A stretch of DNA of 64,000 nucleotides, taken from contig CM053030.1 in the NCBI GenBank assembly GCA_028564925.1, positions 406,563,043 to 406,627,042 of the forward strand, given 5' to 3'. Positions 1-13,262 of this stretch are shown here, in pieces (the first letter of the stretch is position 1; the number at the start of each line of letters is the position of its first letter). The notes beneath the pieces were generated by a model. The model ran no database searches. It was not told the DNA's origin and saw only the letters and a program-made list of their open reading frames with translations. The DNA is from Lithobates sylvaticus (lineage: Eukaryota; Chordata; Amphibia; Anura; Ranidae). Made by a program: the position numbers and the translations under genes.

Positions 1-1398
1 CTGAAACAAAAGTTTATTGTATTAACACCTAGTTGGCTTGCTGTGTGATCAGAAATCTTTCACATTACATGTGTCATTGGGGATGCTTGCCATTCACTAC
101 ATGGATGTCTTTAATTTTAACATGCGTCAACAAGTGTGTGCAAAGCAAAGTGATAAATTGGATGAATGACCTTGCCTGTCAAATTCATGGACATACATTA
201 CAACTTCAATCAGCTCAGGAACATGGGATTCTAAATGATCTACGCTTCTATTCAAACTTAGATTCTTATTTTATGGCTTTTGTGTTGTTTTATAATTATT
301 ATTATGCATTAAAGCTACCCGAAATGAAAACCTGCCTTCTAATTTTATAAATTTGTCTCGCCTCTCTCCAGACTTTCATTTAGAGAGGCATTGGGCATTT
401 CTTCTGAAAACGGCAAATGTTACAGTGATCTATATTTTATAAACACTGAAGTGGCACAAAAATGACTCGCAAGTTATGATCGCCATACACTGTGTAATTA
501 CATTTCAAATTAGATTCAGAGTATAAAATATTTATGAAAACTAATGCTAATACTATAAGACGAACGTTTCTTTCACCACAATGGCTGACAGGATTATTAA
601 ATCACTAGCAGAAGCCATCATAATGAATAATATACAAGCCTTTCTATAACGCAATGATATGTTTTCATATATTGTACAAATAGGCTGGCTTATCGAAAAT
701 ATATTCAACTTTTTGGCTAACTGCTTTTACTAGCTACTGTTGAGGGTGGAGCATAAAAAAAATAAAAAAAATAGATCAAACTACAGCTATGACAGGTCGA
801 ATAAGTAATTCAACTGTAAAGATCCTCATTTGCGTACACCTTTAAAAAATTCCAGAAAATTGTAAAAACCTTCAAAATGGATTAAAGAAGTCTAAACAAA
901 AATATTTCCCGTAGTTTCTAAAGGCAGAGCTCTTTAGATCTCAATATGCACTATTTAGAATTTTGTTACCATTTCTCAAGATGGGAATGCTGCTAATACG
1001 CAAACTGGCAGATCCTTTAAACTGGACATCCTGAATATTTTTGGGTCTATGCTAAACTTAAAAGCAAATTTGTGAGCTTTCTTCACTAACTATAATAACA
1101 GCATAGACAAATAACAGGCAGAAAAGGCATGCCCACCGTCCTTATGTCACAATGCCGGGCGCCTGAATCTCTTATCCGCAGGCTCGTGCATTTTCACATG
1201 GGGTGTAACTATGCTTACACAAATTGCATCACTAGATATGTAACATTTTAGCAGGGTTCGATCAGTGCTGCCGAGGCACATCTCATGCTGTCAGCTATTT
1301 GTTACTTTAGTTAGCTTTTTAAGAAACAGGTTCACTTTAATGCAAACCTGTGTGGAGAAAACAAATATTACAGCCCAACTCCAGGAATTATTTTTTTC
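1..1398. other. No gene or recognisable repeat
   Basis: AT-rich sequence with only short open frames that begin and end at random. I see no inverted repeats, no protein similarity and no RNA gene. It may be old, decayed intergenic or intronic DNA. Confidence 0.6.
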
Positions 1399-2365
1399 TT
1401 AACCGCTTCAGCACCGGGCGATTTTACCCCCTTCCTTACCAGAGCACTTTTTGCGATTCGGCACTGCGTCGCTTTAACTAACAATTGCGCGGTCGTGCGA
1501 CGTTACACCCAAACAAAATTGACGTCCTTTTTTTTCCCACAAATCGAGCTTTCTTTTGGTGGTATTTGATCACCTCTGCGGTTTTTATTTTTTGCGCTAT
1601 AAACAAAAGAAGAGCGACAATTTTGAAAAAAAACACAATATTTTTTACTTTTTTCTATAATAAATATCCCATTAAAAAAAAAAAAATAATGTTTTTACTC
1701 CGTTTAGGCCGATACGTATTCTTCTACATATTTTTGGTAAAAAAAATCGCAATAAGCGTATATAGATCGGTTTGCGCAAAAGTTATAGCGTCTACAAAAT
1801 AGGGGATAGATTTATTGCATTTTTTTTTTTTACTAGTAATGGCGGCGATCTGCGATTTTTTTCGTGACTGCGACATTGCGGCGGACACTTCGGACACTTT
1901 TGACACATTTTTGGGACCATTCACATTTACACAGCGATCGTTGCTATAAAATTGCATTGATTACTGTGTAAGTGTGACTGGCAGGGAAGGGGGTTAACAC
2001 TAGGGGGCGCTGCAGGGGTTAATGTGTTCCCTAAGGTAGTGATTCTAACTGTGGGGGGAGGGGACTCACAAGGGGAGGAGACCGATCGGTGTTCCTCCGT
2101 ACTGGGAACACATAATCGGTCTCCTCGCCACTGACAGGACGTGTAGCTGTGTCCCGCACGGTCCCGCTGTTTTAAACGGGCAATCGCGGGTGCCCGGCAG
2201 ACATCACGGCCGCCGGGCACGCGCAACGGGTCCTGAGCGACGCCGCTGGCGCGCGCGCGCCCCCTAGGCGGCCGGGAATGGGAGGATGTCATATGACGCC
2301 CACCCAGGATGGGAGATCCACCTTGTGGGCGTCATATGTACATGGGCGGGTATTGAAGTGGTTAA
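1399..2365 (-). mobile_element. TTAA-A non-autonomous DNA transposon
   Basis: Both ends sit in TTAA, with a CCGCTTCAG-like start and a TGAAGTGG end. The block AGCTTTCTTTTGGTGGTATT near 1548 is the reverse complement of the core shared by all TTAA-A copies in this window. The right part is GC-rich (1950-2300), the left part AT-rich. There is no transposase. The TTAA target is known for piggyBac and Kolobok superfamilies; I cannot tell which applies. About 0.97 kb. Confidence 0.75.
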
Positions 2366-2545
2366 AAAATCCATCCTTGCAATGGGCCCCCTACTCTATC
2401 CCCCACAGGAGTCCAGTTGCAGTGCCAGGTGGACCCTTCTGGAGTCATTTAAATATTTACAGCTTTTTAATGCTCCCCTAGACATAACAAGCAGTACAGG
2501 GGAGCCCCAATGGTGGATTTTTTTTGTTATCTATGGAGTTGGGCT

Positions 2546-3465
2546 TTAACCACTTGCCGACCAGCTGCCGTCATTATACAGCGGCAGGTCGGCTCCTTTA
2601 AAAGCCATAGCAGGAACGTGCACGCCAAATGCACAGTGGATACGCGTGGCCTGAGGCTGCGATGTCCGCCGGCCACCCGCAATCATGGGAAAGAGAGCCA
2701 GAAGGGGGATCTGTCAATGTAAACAGACAGATCCCCTTTCTGACAGGGGAGGAGAGAGAGATCGTCTGTTCCTAGTGATTAGGAACAGCGATCTATCTCC
2801 CCTCCAGTCAGTCCCACCCCCCCCCACAGTTAGAAACCCCTCCCAGGGAACACATTTAACCCCTTAATCGCCCCTAGCTTTAACCCCTTCCCTGCCAGTG
2901 ACATTTACACAGTATTCAGTGCATTTTTATAGCACTGATCGCTGTATATATATAAATTGTCCCAAAAAAGTGTCAAAGGTGTCTGACCTGTCCGCCGTAA
3001 TGTCGCAGTCCCACTAAAAATCGCAGATCGCTGCCATTACTAGTAAAAAATAAATAAATAATAAAAATGCCATAAAAATTACATAAATCTATCCCCTATT
3101 TTGTAGATGCTATAACTTCAATATACGCTTATTGCTATTTTTTTTACAAAAAATATGTAGAAGAATACATATTGGCCTAAACTGATGAAGAACTTTTTTT
3201 AAATTTGGGGGATATTTATTATAGCAAAAAGTAAAAAACATGTTTTTTTTTTTGTTTTGTTTTTAATTGTCGCTCTTTTTTGTTTGGTGAGGTGATCAAA
3301 TACCATCAAAATAAAGCTCTATTTGTGGGGAAAAAAAGTACGTACATTTTGATTGGGTACAGTGTGGCACGACCACACAATTGTCAGTTAAAGCGACGCA
3401 GTGCCGTATCGCAAAAAATGGCCTGGTCATTAAGGGGGAAAATCTTCCGGTCTGTAAGTGGTTAA
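2546..3465 (+). mobile_element. TTAA-A non-autonomous DNA transposon
   Basis: Starts TTAACCACTTGCCGACC and ends GTAAGTGGTTAA, so ends are inverted and TTAA-flanked. It lies opposite in orientation to the copy at 1399-2365, about 180 bp away. The core block (ATACCATCAAAATAAAGC near 3300) is slightly diverged. No coding capacity. Confidence 0.78.
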
Positions 3466-3484
3466 AGTGATATTTACCGTTGTG

Positions 3485-3870
3485 CCGGTTCAGACTGCTG
3501 CGGTGCGGGAACGCTGCGAATCCACTGAGGGTTCCCGCACCGCATGTCTCCCGCCGGCAGTTCACACTGCCCTATGCGAGCTGCTGGGAGTGTCAGTGAA
3601 ATGTTAATGACACCCCCATAGCAGCTCGCATATCGCAGTGCGATCTGCAAACTCGGACAGGAATCGGATCGCATGGTTAGAATACCATGCAATCCGATTC
3701 TGCAACGGACCGAAAAAAAGGGTCCTGTGCGAGTTTGGGCCGAATGCGATGCGAATTCAGCCATACTATCTGTATGGCTGAATTCGCATCGCACAGAGAT
3801 CGCATATGATTTGAACTGCAGTGCGGTGCGAATCATATGCGATCTCCCGCACCGCAGCAGTCTGAACCGG
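3485..3870. repeat. Palindromic MITE with nested hairpins
   Basis: The ends are near-perfect inverted repeats: CCGGTTCAGACTGCTGCGGT at the left and its complement at the right. At least three further hairpins lie inside, for example GAATTCAGCCATAC pairing with GTATGGCTGAATTC near 3765-3785. The whole 386 bp can fold on itself. I could not define a target duplication, so the superfamily is open. Confidence 0.7.
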
Positions 3871-4518
3871 GGCTTAATTTGCTCCAATTGTAGGTTATTC
3901 TGATCAAAAGATTGCACTCCTTGCCTGAATTAAATAAAAATTATCAGGATCAAATTGTCTGCAAAGTATCAAATAAAAATTATGTAAAATCTAAAAAAAA
4001 TAAAAAATAAACAATATAAATTGAGTGGATATTTTACTGATAGTTCAGTGATTTTAATAGTTGCCTAGAGTTATCCTTTAAATGCTAAATCTGCAGCAGA
4101 AATATCATTTTGGATGGCCACTGATGCGTTGAATAATTTCTTAGCTTCTTATAGCTCTCGGATCCTGCATTAGTGAGAAAAAAGAATGAACCAAATTAAC
4201 AAAAAGTATGAATAAAAATGACCTAGAACTGAAAATTGTTAAATAAGGGTGGCGTCAAACCTATGTGTTGCAGTAATGTGAGCATTACTTTGCGCACGGT
4301 AACACACCATGCACATGCTAATGCGTTGCAGTACTATTTATTTTAAATAGCACCAAATGCACTAAGAAACAATCCATTTCGCAGTTAAATTGCAGGGCAC
4401 CACAGTGCACAATAACACACTACTGTGTGTTGTGGTACACCGCATCAAGAAAATTAGTGCAAGAGCATTTTCAGGGAGCCCATTCAGATTCAATAACACA
4501 TCAGATGTAAATGAAGCC
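3871..4518. other. No gene; AT-rich, possible decayed repeat
   Basis: Nothing coding. The part 4250-4500 contains GTGTTGCAGTAATG-like motifs that recur loosely near 46975, suggesting an old repeat, but no ends can be set. Confidence 0.4.
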
Positions 4519-5239
4519 GTAACCTCCCTGGTGGTATGATTATGTCCGATTTTTGCGTCTCAAAGCGGCACATTGTTTTGCATAGAAATTTGGCGTTTTA
4601 TATTGTAGGTCTGTAATTCTTAGCAATAACACACTTAAATCTGTCCAAACAAGAGTCTAGTAGATATCCCGGGTATGATAAAGTTTGAAACACAAAATCA
4701 TAAATTATAATATAATAAATAACTATAAATAATTATAAAAAATAATAATAAAATTAATTTTCCCACGATTCACTATCGCTCAATTCTGCAAGTGTTCTAA
4801 TTTATTATCGCTGTTTTTTAGCTGGTCTAAAACCGCTTTTGACGTAAAGGGACACTTTTTGGTTGCTATGGACATTCTCCAGTTTCCAGGCATAAAGAAC
4901 AATACATATAATATAAAACTGCATGCAGGGCACTGGGGACAAAAGGGATGTGAAATGATTTGATACAGTAATGTAATCTGTAAGATTACAGTGTACTGTA
5001 TGTGTTATGAATTTTATATTTTTTGAATTTGCCGCCAGGCTCCACCCATGCGTCGCGACGCTCACAGGGAATGGAGCCTGGCACACAGAGGCATCGGGCG
5101 GAGGACACAGCCCTCAGACACATCGGGGGATATCGCAGGATCCTGGGGACAAAGTAAGTCACCTGCACCAGGGGTTACCGCTAATAGTACTGAAATTTAA
5201 CCCCCAAGCCACACTTGGGAAAACCACCAGGGAGGTTAA
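4519..5239 (+). mobile_element. TTAA-B non-autonomous DNA transposon
   Basis: Begins (G)TAACCTCCCTGGTGGTATG and ends ACCACCAGGGAGGTTAA. It shares a long body with the copies at 13875-14613 and 16856-17672 (for example GTCTAGTAGACATCCCGGGT, with one change here). A donor-like AAAGTAAGT lies near 5150. No transposase. Confidence 0.75.
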
Positions 5240-6109
5240 AGAGATTATAAACCCTTACATACACCCACCAGGACTATCTGCAGGTGATACACAGAGATGA
5301 AACAAATCCCCCTACATAAGTTGTATCTGTCTATCTGCAGTCTTCTCTTCTCTACATCCATCCAAAGTGCTGAACTTATAAGCTTGTCTGAGAGTTCCAA
5401 AAAAAGTTTCGGGGAGCTGAATACACACAGAGATCAGTGAGGAGAACTGATTGGAGGATTGGAGGAAAGAGACTCACTTCCCTTCACGCAGCTTACAAGA
5501 ACAAAGCTGGGGCTGTCAATCAGCTGGAGATCCCTCCTCTGTCACCCTTTTTTTCTTGGTGTCAGGAAAAATTGTCAGAAGTGATTCATGCTGATAGCAG
5601 AGGAAACAAGTGGCACACAGAAATTACACTTTGTGCTTTCAATTGAGACAAGTACACACTAAAAAGGGAAATGCTTTATTCGTATTTCATGTCCGAGGTT
5701 TACAATTAGGGTGTGTCTTTTCCCTCCAATCAGCTCTCAGACATCTCCTCACTGAGCTTCCCAGAGTGTCATTTTAGCTCTCTGCCCCCTTTTTTCTGAA
5801 CCCTAAAGCCCCATACACACTATCAGTTTTTCTGCTGAGTTTTTCCTTGTAATATGAGGTCAAACCTTAGGATTTTCAATTTGTATGCAATCAGGCAGGC
5901 CATTGTACTATATGGTTTTGGTAAACCTGAAGGAAAAACTCAGAAAAAAAACTGGTAGTGTATATGGGGCTTTAGACAAGCTTATAAATTCACCACTTTG
6001 AACAGATGTAGAGAAGAGAAAACTGCAAATAGATAGATACAACTTATGTAGGAGGATTTTTTTAATCTATGTGTATCACCTGAGGATAATCCCTTCACTG
6101 GGTATATGT
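5240..6109. repeat. Fold-back repeat with about 150-bp arms
   Basis: The left arm (5243-5390) and right arm (5975-6109) are inverted copies; for example ACTTATAAGCTTGTCT pairs with AGACAAGCTTATAAAT. The central part is non-coding and holds a second, smaller palindromic element at 5804-5974. It begins directly at the TTAA that ends the preceding TTAA-B copy. Confidence 0.6.
5804..5974. repeat. Small MITE nested in the fold-back repeat
   Basis: Inverted ends TAAAGCCCCATACACACT and AGTGTATATGGGGCTTTA, with further pairing of the next 20 bp. TAA/TTA flanks suggest a PIF/Harbinger-like target. About 170 bp. Confidence 0.7.
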
Positions 6110-6366
6110 AAGGCTACTTTCACACTGGGGCGTTGAGCGCGCTGGCGGTAAAGCGGCGCTATATTTAGCGGTGCTTTACCGTCTTTTTAGTGGCACTATT
6201 TGGCCGCTAGCGGGGCAGTTTTAACCCCCGCTAGCAGCCGAAAAAGGGTTATAAACCTCCCGCAAAGCGCCGCTGCAGTGGCGCTTTGCAGGCGGGTTTC
6301 CATGCAAAACAATGTACCGCTTTCAGCATCAAAAATCTGACATAGTTATACCGCCAGGGAGGTTAA
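6110..6366. repeat. Chimeric remnant: Harb-1 start fused to TTAA-B end
   Basis: The left part (6110-6300) reads like Harb-1 (CTTTCACACTGGGGCG, TATATTTAGCG). The right 66 bp is the reversed end of TTAA-B, finishing CCGCCAGGGAGGTTAA. The join near 6300 has no inverted partner, so both elements are partial here. Confidence 0.6.
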
Positions 6367-6389
6367 AGAAGCCAATTCTTTGTCTAACT

Positions 6390-6955
6390 CAGTGGTTCTC
6401 AATCTGGGGGTTGAATGATGATTTGCCAGGGGTCACCGAATCCTGGGCTGTTCCTGAAGCCTGCACCGATATCTCCCAGCCTTCTTGCGGCCACCCAGCA
6501 GGGCTGTCCCTGGAGCCTGTGGCCGCCCAGCTGGGCTGTTCCTGGAGCCCCCAGCCGCCCACTCAGCCTATTCGCATCCGCCCATTCAGTACATGGCATG
6601 GCTGGGGGGCAGAGACTAGAAGTCAGCTGACTGGTGAGGAATGTGAAGTGGGAGGGGCTGGAGGAGACCCTATCTCCTGATTTTGGCATACGGGTCACTG
6701 CTACGAGACACCAAAAAGTCTGAGACACAGTGAAGCCGGAGACACAGTGTAAAATGTACCATAAGCGGTTTTAATACTGTAGGAGTGGAAGGGACTCATG
6801 GAGCGCTAAATGTCTATGGGTTAGGGGCACAAATTACTTGTCTTGCCTTGGGTGCTGACAACCCACGCTACGAAAATAATTTTACTGTTAGGGGTCCCCA
6901 CAACTTGGGAATTTTTATCAAGGGGTCACGGCACTAGAAAGGTTGAGAACCACTG
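6390..6955. mobile_element. Non-autonomous hAT transposon with perfect 8-bp TSD
   Basis: The terminal repeats are CAGTGGTTCTCAATC and GGTTGAGAACCACTG. The flanks are the same 8 bases, GTCTAACT, at 6382-6389 and 6956-6963. Eight-base duplications and CAG..CTG ends are typical of hAT. There is no transposase in the 566 bp. Confidence 0.92.
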
Positions 6956-6974
6956 GTCTAACTAATACACAATT

Positions 6975-7176
6975 TTTTTTACTGTTTTTTACTTTCTCCA
7001 TCAGCTCATCCCCCCACAGTTATTACCTTTTGAATCAATTGACCCTCCCTCCTAGATTGTAAGCTCTCTGATTCCTCTTGTACCAAATTGTATTGTAACT
7101 GTAATGTCTGATTTCATTTTGGAAAGCGCTGTGCAAACTGTTGGCGCTGTATAAATCCTGTATAATAATAATAATA
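6975..7176 (+). mobile_element. 3' tail of an L2/CR1-type LINE
   Basis: This stretch matches the 3' end of the LINE copy just downstream (CTCCATCAGCTCATCCC, then AAACTGTTGGCGCTGTATAA) and ends in a TAA microsatellite. No coding part is left, as expected of a strongly 5'-truncated insertion. Confidence 0.75.
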
Positions 7177-7179
7177 AAG

Positions 7180-8440
7180 TATCACTCCATAAAACTCACA
7201 CCTGCTCTCTGGATCCTGTTCCCTCACAAATGTTACGTTCACCCTCTGGCTCTATGCTACACTCTCTAACCCACATCTATCATCTCTTCCTCTCTTCTGG
7301 CATCTTCCCCAACTCTCTAAAACACGCACTTGTCAGACCCATACTTAAAAAGCCCTCACTGGACCCATCCAATCTTAACAACCTATGCCCAATCTCCTTG
7401 CTCCCCTTCTTATCCAAACTCCTTGAACGTCTGGTCTACAACCGACTGAGCGTCCACCTCGCTGATAATAGTCTTCTTGATCCCCTTCAGTCTGGATTTC
7501 GTCCTCAACACTCCACAGAAACTGCTCTCCTAAAACTAACAAATGATCTACTAACGGCCAAAACCAATCGACATTATTCTGTACTCCTACTCCTGGACCT
7601 TTCTGCTGCCTTTGATACAGTTGACCACCCCCTTCTCCTCAAAAAACTCCACACCTTTGGTGTCTGTGACTGTACTCTTCACTGGTTCTCTTCCTACTTA
7701 TCTAACCGCACCTTTAGCGTTTCTTACAACTCTACTTCCTCCTTTCCTCTTCCTTTCTCTGTTGGGGTCCCCCAAGGTTCTGTTCTTGGACCTCTTACCT
7801 CTACATAGTCTATCACCTATGCAAACCATCATGAATGCTGCTGCCAGACTCATCCACCTTACCAATCACTCTGTGTCTGCCACTCCTCTCTGTCAATCCC
7901 TCCACTGGCTTCCACTCGGCCAAAGAATTAAATTCAAAATACTAACAACTACGTACAAAGCCATCCACAATTTCGCCCCAGCTACATCACTAGCCTAGTC
8001 TCTAAATACCAACCTACTCGTTCTCTTCGTTCCTCTCAAGACCTCCTGCTCTCTAGCTCCCTCATCACCTCCTCCCATGCTCGCCTCCAGGACTTTTCCA
8101 GAGCCTCTCCAATCCTATGGAATGCCTTACCCCAATCTGTCCACCTATGTCCTACTTTATTAGCTTTTAGACGATCCCTGAAAACCCTTCTCTTCAGAGA
8201 AGCATATCCTACCCACACCTAACAACTGTATTTTCATTTTCTCCATCAGCTCATCCCCCACAGTATTATCTTTTGTTCCAATTGACCCTCCCTTCTAGAT
8301 TGTAAGCTCCAACGAGCAGGGCCCTCTGATCCCTCCTGTATTGATTTGTATTGTAATTGTACTGTCTGCCCTCATGTTGTAAAGCGCTGCGCAAACTGTT
8401 GGCGCTATATAAATCCTGTATAATAATAATAATAATAAAA
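7180..8440 (+). mobile_element. L2/CR1-type LINE, truncated
   Basis: The copy holds part of a reverse transcriptase, the ORF2 C-terminus, and a 3' UTR ending AAACTGTTGGCGCTATATAA plus TAA repeats. The 5' UTR, endonuclease and first part of the reverse transcriptase are missing. It follows directly on the tail of a sister copy at 6975-7176. Confidence 0.85.
7186..8222 (+). pseudogene. LINE reverse transcriptase remnant (L2/CR1 clade)
   Basis: The frame running to 7808 encodes reverse-transcriptase blocks: [49 protein letters not shown] and [11 protein letters not shown]. These are hallmarks of CR1/L2-type LINEs, which copy themselves by target-primed reverse transcription. Right after GSVLGPL the sequence jumps to the C-terminal part (AARLIHLTNHS, LHWLPLGQRIKFKIL), so the block with the catalytic YADD/FADD motif has been deleted. 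The C-terminal part starts in another frame and returns to the first frame near 7980, ending at TAA 8220-8222 (WNALPQSVHL, FRRSLKTLLFREAY). It cannot make an active enzyme. Clade assignment rests on motif memory, not on a search. Confidence 0.85.
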
Positions 8441-8826
8441 CATTTATTTTTATTTTTTTGCAGAGGCTTGGGAGGTAAGTGTATGGTGTAAGTTAAACTT
8501 AGATCTGTATTTCTCTTCAGCACACACGCTGTTGTAAAACGTCAAGTCTCACTACTGTATTCCTACTTGCTGGCATGTTTCTAGCTCCAGCACCTCTCTG
8601 CAATAGATTAGTCCATGCCACAGAAGTCTATGTATTTTTCCAACTTTCCAGCATGCTGTAGAGCAGCAAATGAAGGGGAAGCCTGCTGAGAAGCATAGAT
8701 GCAGTGGGGAACACCCAGGTTCTACAGCAGCTTATCTATTTGTGAATACTACAAAGTTCAACTTAACTTATCATATACTGTACATAGCTCCCTAACCTTT
8801 GTAAGAAAATACAATTTATGTTTATA
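8441..8826. other. No gene seen
   Basis: AT-rich spacer between the LINE and the Tc1 element. It contains only short chance frames. Confidence 0.5.
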
Positions 8827-10458
<1,632 letters not shown>

Positions 10459-11484
10459 TAGATGTCTGCATTTATCAAAGGTATAACATACCATGATTAA
10501 CAGAGTACAGCTACAGATCAGTTATTTTATATGCATTAGTTACATTTGTAATATTTTACTTGTCTCCAGAAGACTGGTAATGTTTTTCTCCATTCTTCAA
10601 TTGAACAAAAGATGTTCTTCCTTTATCCATTAACATTTTCCATCCTTTTCTGTCTAGGTAAGTGCATTGCATATTGTTACTGATTTTACATACAATTCCC
10701 CCTAAGGAAAGACAATAAAACATGCTCTTCCTTTTCTTCTACACCTAACAGGACCTTTATTACATTTATTGTAGGAAAAAAAATATTTTTTTGGAAAAGA
10801 TTTCAGCTATTTTCAAACGTTCTTTCCGGGCAAGAAACGAGAGGCTGGCAAGTGTTATTGTCTTTCATAAGGCAGAGATAATCCTATTTCGAAAAAGTGA
10901 AAATAAATCAGACAAGGGACAATAATGACCAAGACATAATTTAATTACTAAAAGGACAAAAACAAGCAAACACAATAATGTAAAGCCTCTGGACGGCTAT
11001 CAGTGGCCGGATATGTCCTGACAATTCTCTCATCTTTAACATCTTTTTCCAATACACCTTAAAGTGTTTTCCTCACAATGGCAGCTTGTCATTGTACTGA
11101 AAATATCATATTTAGGATAAAAGGTCAAACCAATACATCAGCTTAGCTACAAACAACATGCATCTAATTTTTTTCAGTATTTGTCTATAAAGTGAATAAA
11201 AAATATTACTGTACAGAATTTAGAAGCCACATAGTCAAACCTAGGAGACAGCAAGGTCTTTTAGAGTATTCATATACAGGGGTTTTTAGTACCTTTAATT
11301 CATTTCACTTGAGAAACTTTATTCTGCCAATAAGTTTGGTTAAAACTTTGAATAAAGCAAAAAACGTATTTTTTCTTAAATAGTGCAAGTAGGAGTTAAA
11401 CCCATAATTAGGCTTTTATTGCTGTCCCTCAGGAAAATAGACCCTCTCTATGTTTCCTGGTGACCATTTTTACAGTGACACTTA
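10459..11484. other. No gene seen
   Basis: About 1 kb of AT-rich, repeat-poor sequence. I see no coding frame, RNA gene or inverted repeat. It may be ordinary intergenic or intronic DNA. Confidence 0.55.
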
Positions 11485-11829
11485 GGCCCCTTTCACACTG
11501 GGGCGGGGAGCCGTGGTGATGGTAAAGCAGCGCTATATTTAGCGCGGTATCACCGCGGTGATTGCCGCAGTTGCCGCGGTATCACTGCGGTGTCCCATTC
11601 TAATCAATGGGAAGGAGCGGTATAGGAGCGGTGAATACACCGCTCCTATACCGCTCCAAAGATGCTGCTAGCAGGACTTTTTTGACCGTCCTGCTAGCGC
11701 ACCGCTCCAGTGTGAAAGCCCGCCGGCTTTCACACTGGAGTTAAAGGGGCCGGATTTTTTCAGGCGGTATACAGGCGCTATTTTTAGCGCTGTACCGCCT
11801 GAAAAAAACGCCCCAGTGTGAAAGGGGCC
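11485..11829. repeat. Harb-1 MITE
   Basis: Inverted ends GGCCCCTTTCACACTGGGGC and CGCCCCAGTGTGAAAGGGGCC, each next to TTA (11482-11484, 11830-11832). A 3-bp TTA duplication is typical of PIF/Harbinger. Inner hairpins include GGAGCGGTATAGGAGCGGTG and CACCGCTCCTATACCGCTCC. Other copies: 6110 (partial), 38251, 63748. Confidence 0.8.
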
Positions 11830-11832
11830 TTA

Positions 11833-12075
11833 GGGTTGATTTACTAAAGGGAAATAGACTGTGCACTTTGCAAAGTGCAATTGCTCCAGAGCTTAGTAAA
11901 TTTGGTAATGATTCCCTTTGCAAAGAGTACCCAATTACCTGCAAGGAAAAAAAAAAAACAGCATTTTTTGTTTGCACATGATTGGATAATGGAAGTCAGC
12001 AGATCTTCTGCTCGTTTACTAAGCTCTGGAGCAACTGCTCTTGCACAGTCCATTTGCCTTTAGTAAATCAACCCC
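11833..12075. repeat. L-related MITE
   Basis: Ends GGGTTGATTTACTAAAGGGA and GCCTTTAGTAAATCAACCCC are inverted. Inside, GCTCCAGAGCTTAGTAAA pairs with TTTACTAAGCTCTGGAGC. It begins directly after the Harb-1 copy and shares its TTA flank. Confidence 0.75.
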
Positions 12076-12285
12076 TATGTGATAGAAAATTAAAAATGTT
12101 ACACTTGTGCCATGATGGAGGTAAACGGAAATCTTCCAATGGGGACACCTTTATTATTGTCACCCTTATAAAAAGGGGTTTCCCTTGACCTTAAAGAGAT
12201 TTCAGTTTACTTACTATGGTACAGTAGGTGAGGGACACTGCTCAATGGTTCCTCTACTATCCAAAACTATGGAGTTGATTTACTA

Positions 12286-12551
12286 AGGGCTCATGCACAC
12301 AGGATGCTAATGCTTCAGAAGCACTAAAAACGCCAGTTTTTCACTTTCAGCCGTGGTTTTACATTAGCGTTTTCAGGCGTTTTCCCGCAATATAGTTTTT
12401 GGACGTTTTTTATTAAAAACATTCTCTATGATGTAAAAAAGCCTAAAAACGTCAAATGCAGCGTGACGTGTTTAGCCGTGTTTAGATGCATTTTTGCAGT
12501 TGTTCGTGGAGGTTTCCATTCACTTTTATTCACGTTTTTGTACAAACGTTA
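12286..12551. repeat. Truncated MITE (GGGCTCATGCACAC start)
   Basis: The start resembles a terminal repeat but no matching right end is present. The body is full of AACGTTTTT-like motifs. It runs into the following TTAA-A copy. Confidence 0.35.
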
Positions 12552-13262
12552 ATCACTTTAATTAGTCCCGCTAAGTCACTAATCGCTGCCATTACTAGTA
12601 CAAAAATAAATAATAAATATTCCATAGTTTGTAGCCGCTATAACTTTTGTGCAAACCAATCAATACAGGTGTACCCCATTTTTAAGTACACAATGGGGTT
12701 TATTTACTAAAGCTGAAAAGTGCAAAATCAGGCTCACTTCTGCATAGAAACCAATGAGTTTCCAGCTTCTATTATGAAAGCTTAATTGAACAAGCCGAGG
12801 ATAGAAGCTCATTGGTTTCTATGCAGAAGGGAGCCTGATTTTGCACTTTTCAGCTTTAGTAAATAAATCCCATTGTGTACTTAAAAGTGGGGTATGCCTG
12901 TATACACGTATTGGGATTTTTTTTTTAATCAAAAACATGTAGCAGAACACATATTCGCCCAAATTGATGAAGAAATTCGATTTTTTTTTTTTTGGGGGGG
13001 GGGGGGAAATGTTTTATAGCAGAAAGTAAAAATATTGTTTTTTTTTTCCAAAATTGTATACATTTTTTGTATATAGTGCAAAAAAGAAAAACCGCAGAGA
13101 TGATCAAATACCACCAAAAGAAATCTCTATTTTTGGGGGGGAATTATTTGGGTACAGCATCGCACGCCCGTGCAATTGTCAGTTAAAGTAACACAGTGCC
13201 ATATCGCAAAAAAATGCCCTGGTCGTGAAGGGGGGCAAACCTTCCAGAGCTGAAGTGGCTAG
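12552..13262 (+). mobile_element. TTAA-A copy, diverged, with M element inserted
   Basis: The left part (GCCATTACTAGTA, CTATAACTTTTGTGCAAACC) and right part (CAGAGATGATCAAATACCAC, TGTCAGTTAAAG) align with other TTAA-A copies. It ends AGCTGAAGTGGCTAGG, so the terminal TTAA is lost. The palindrome at 12664-12902 interrupts it, so that insertion is younger. Confidence 0.7.
12664..12902. repeat. M element: TA-flanked palindrome with L-type core
   Basis: The outer inverted ends read TACAGGTGTACCCC and GGGGTATGCCTGTA (mariner/Tc1-like). Inside lie an L-type pair, GGTTTATTTACTAAAGCTGA and its complement. It is 239 bp, the same length and layout as the copy at 57493-57731. Confidence 0.8.

Noticed and set aside
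33-350. 105-codon frame near the window start
   Set aside because: No similarity to any family I know, and AT-rich composition like its surroundings.
8449-8480. Pyrimidine tract plus AG, 11 bases, then GTAAGT: a micro-exon look-alike
   Set aside because: An 11-base exon without any neighbouring exon is not credible; no coding context.
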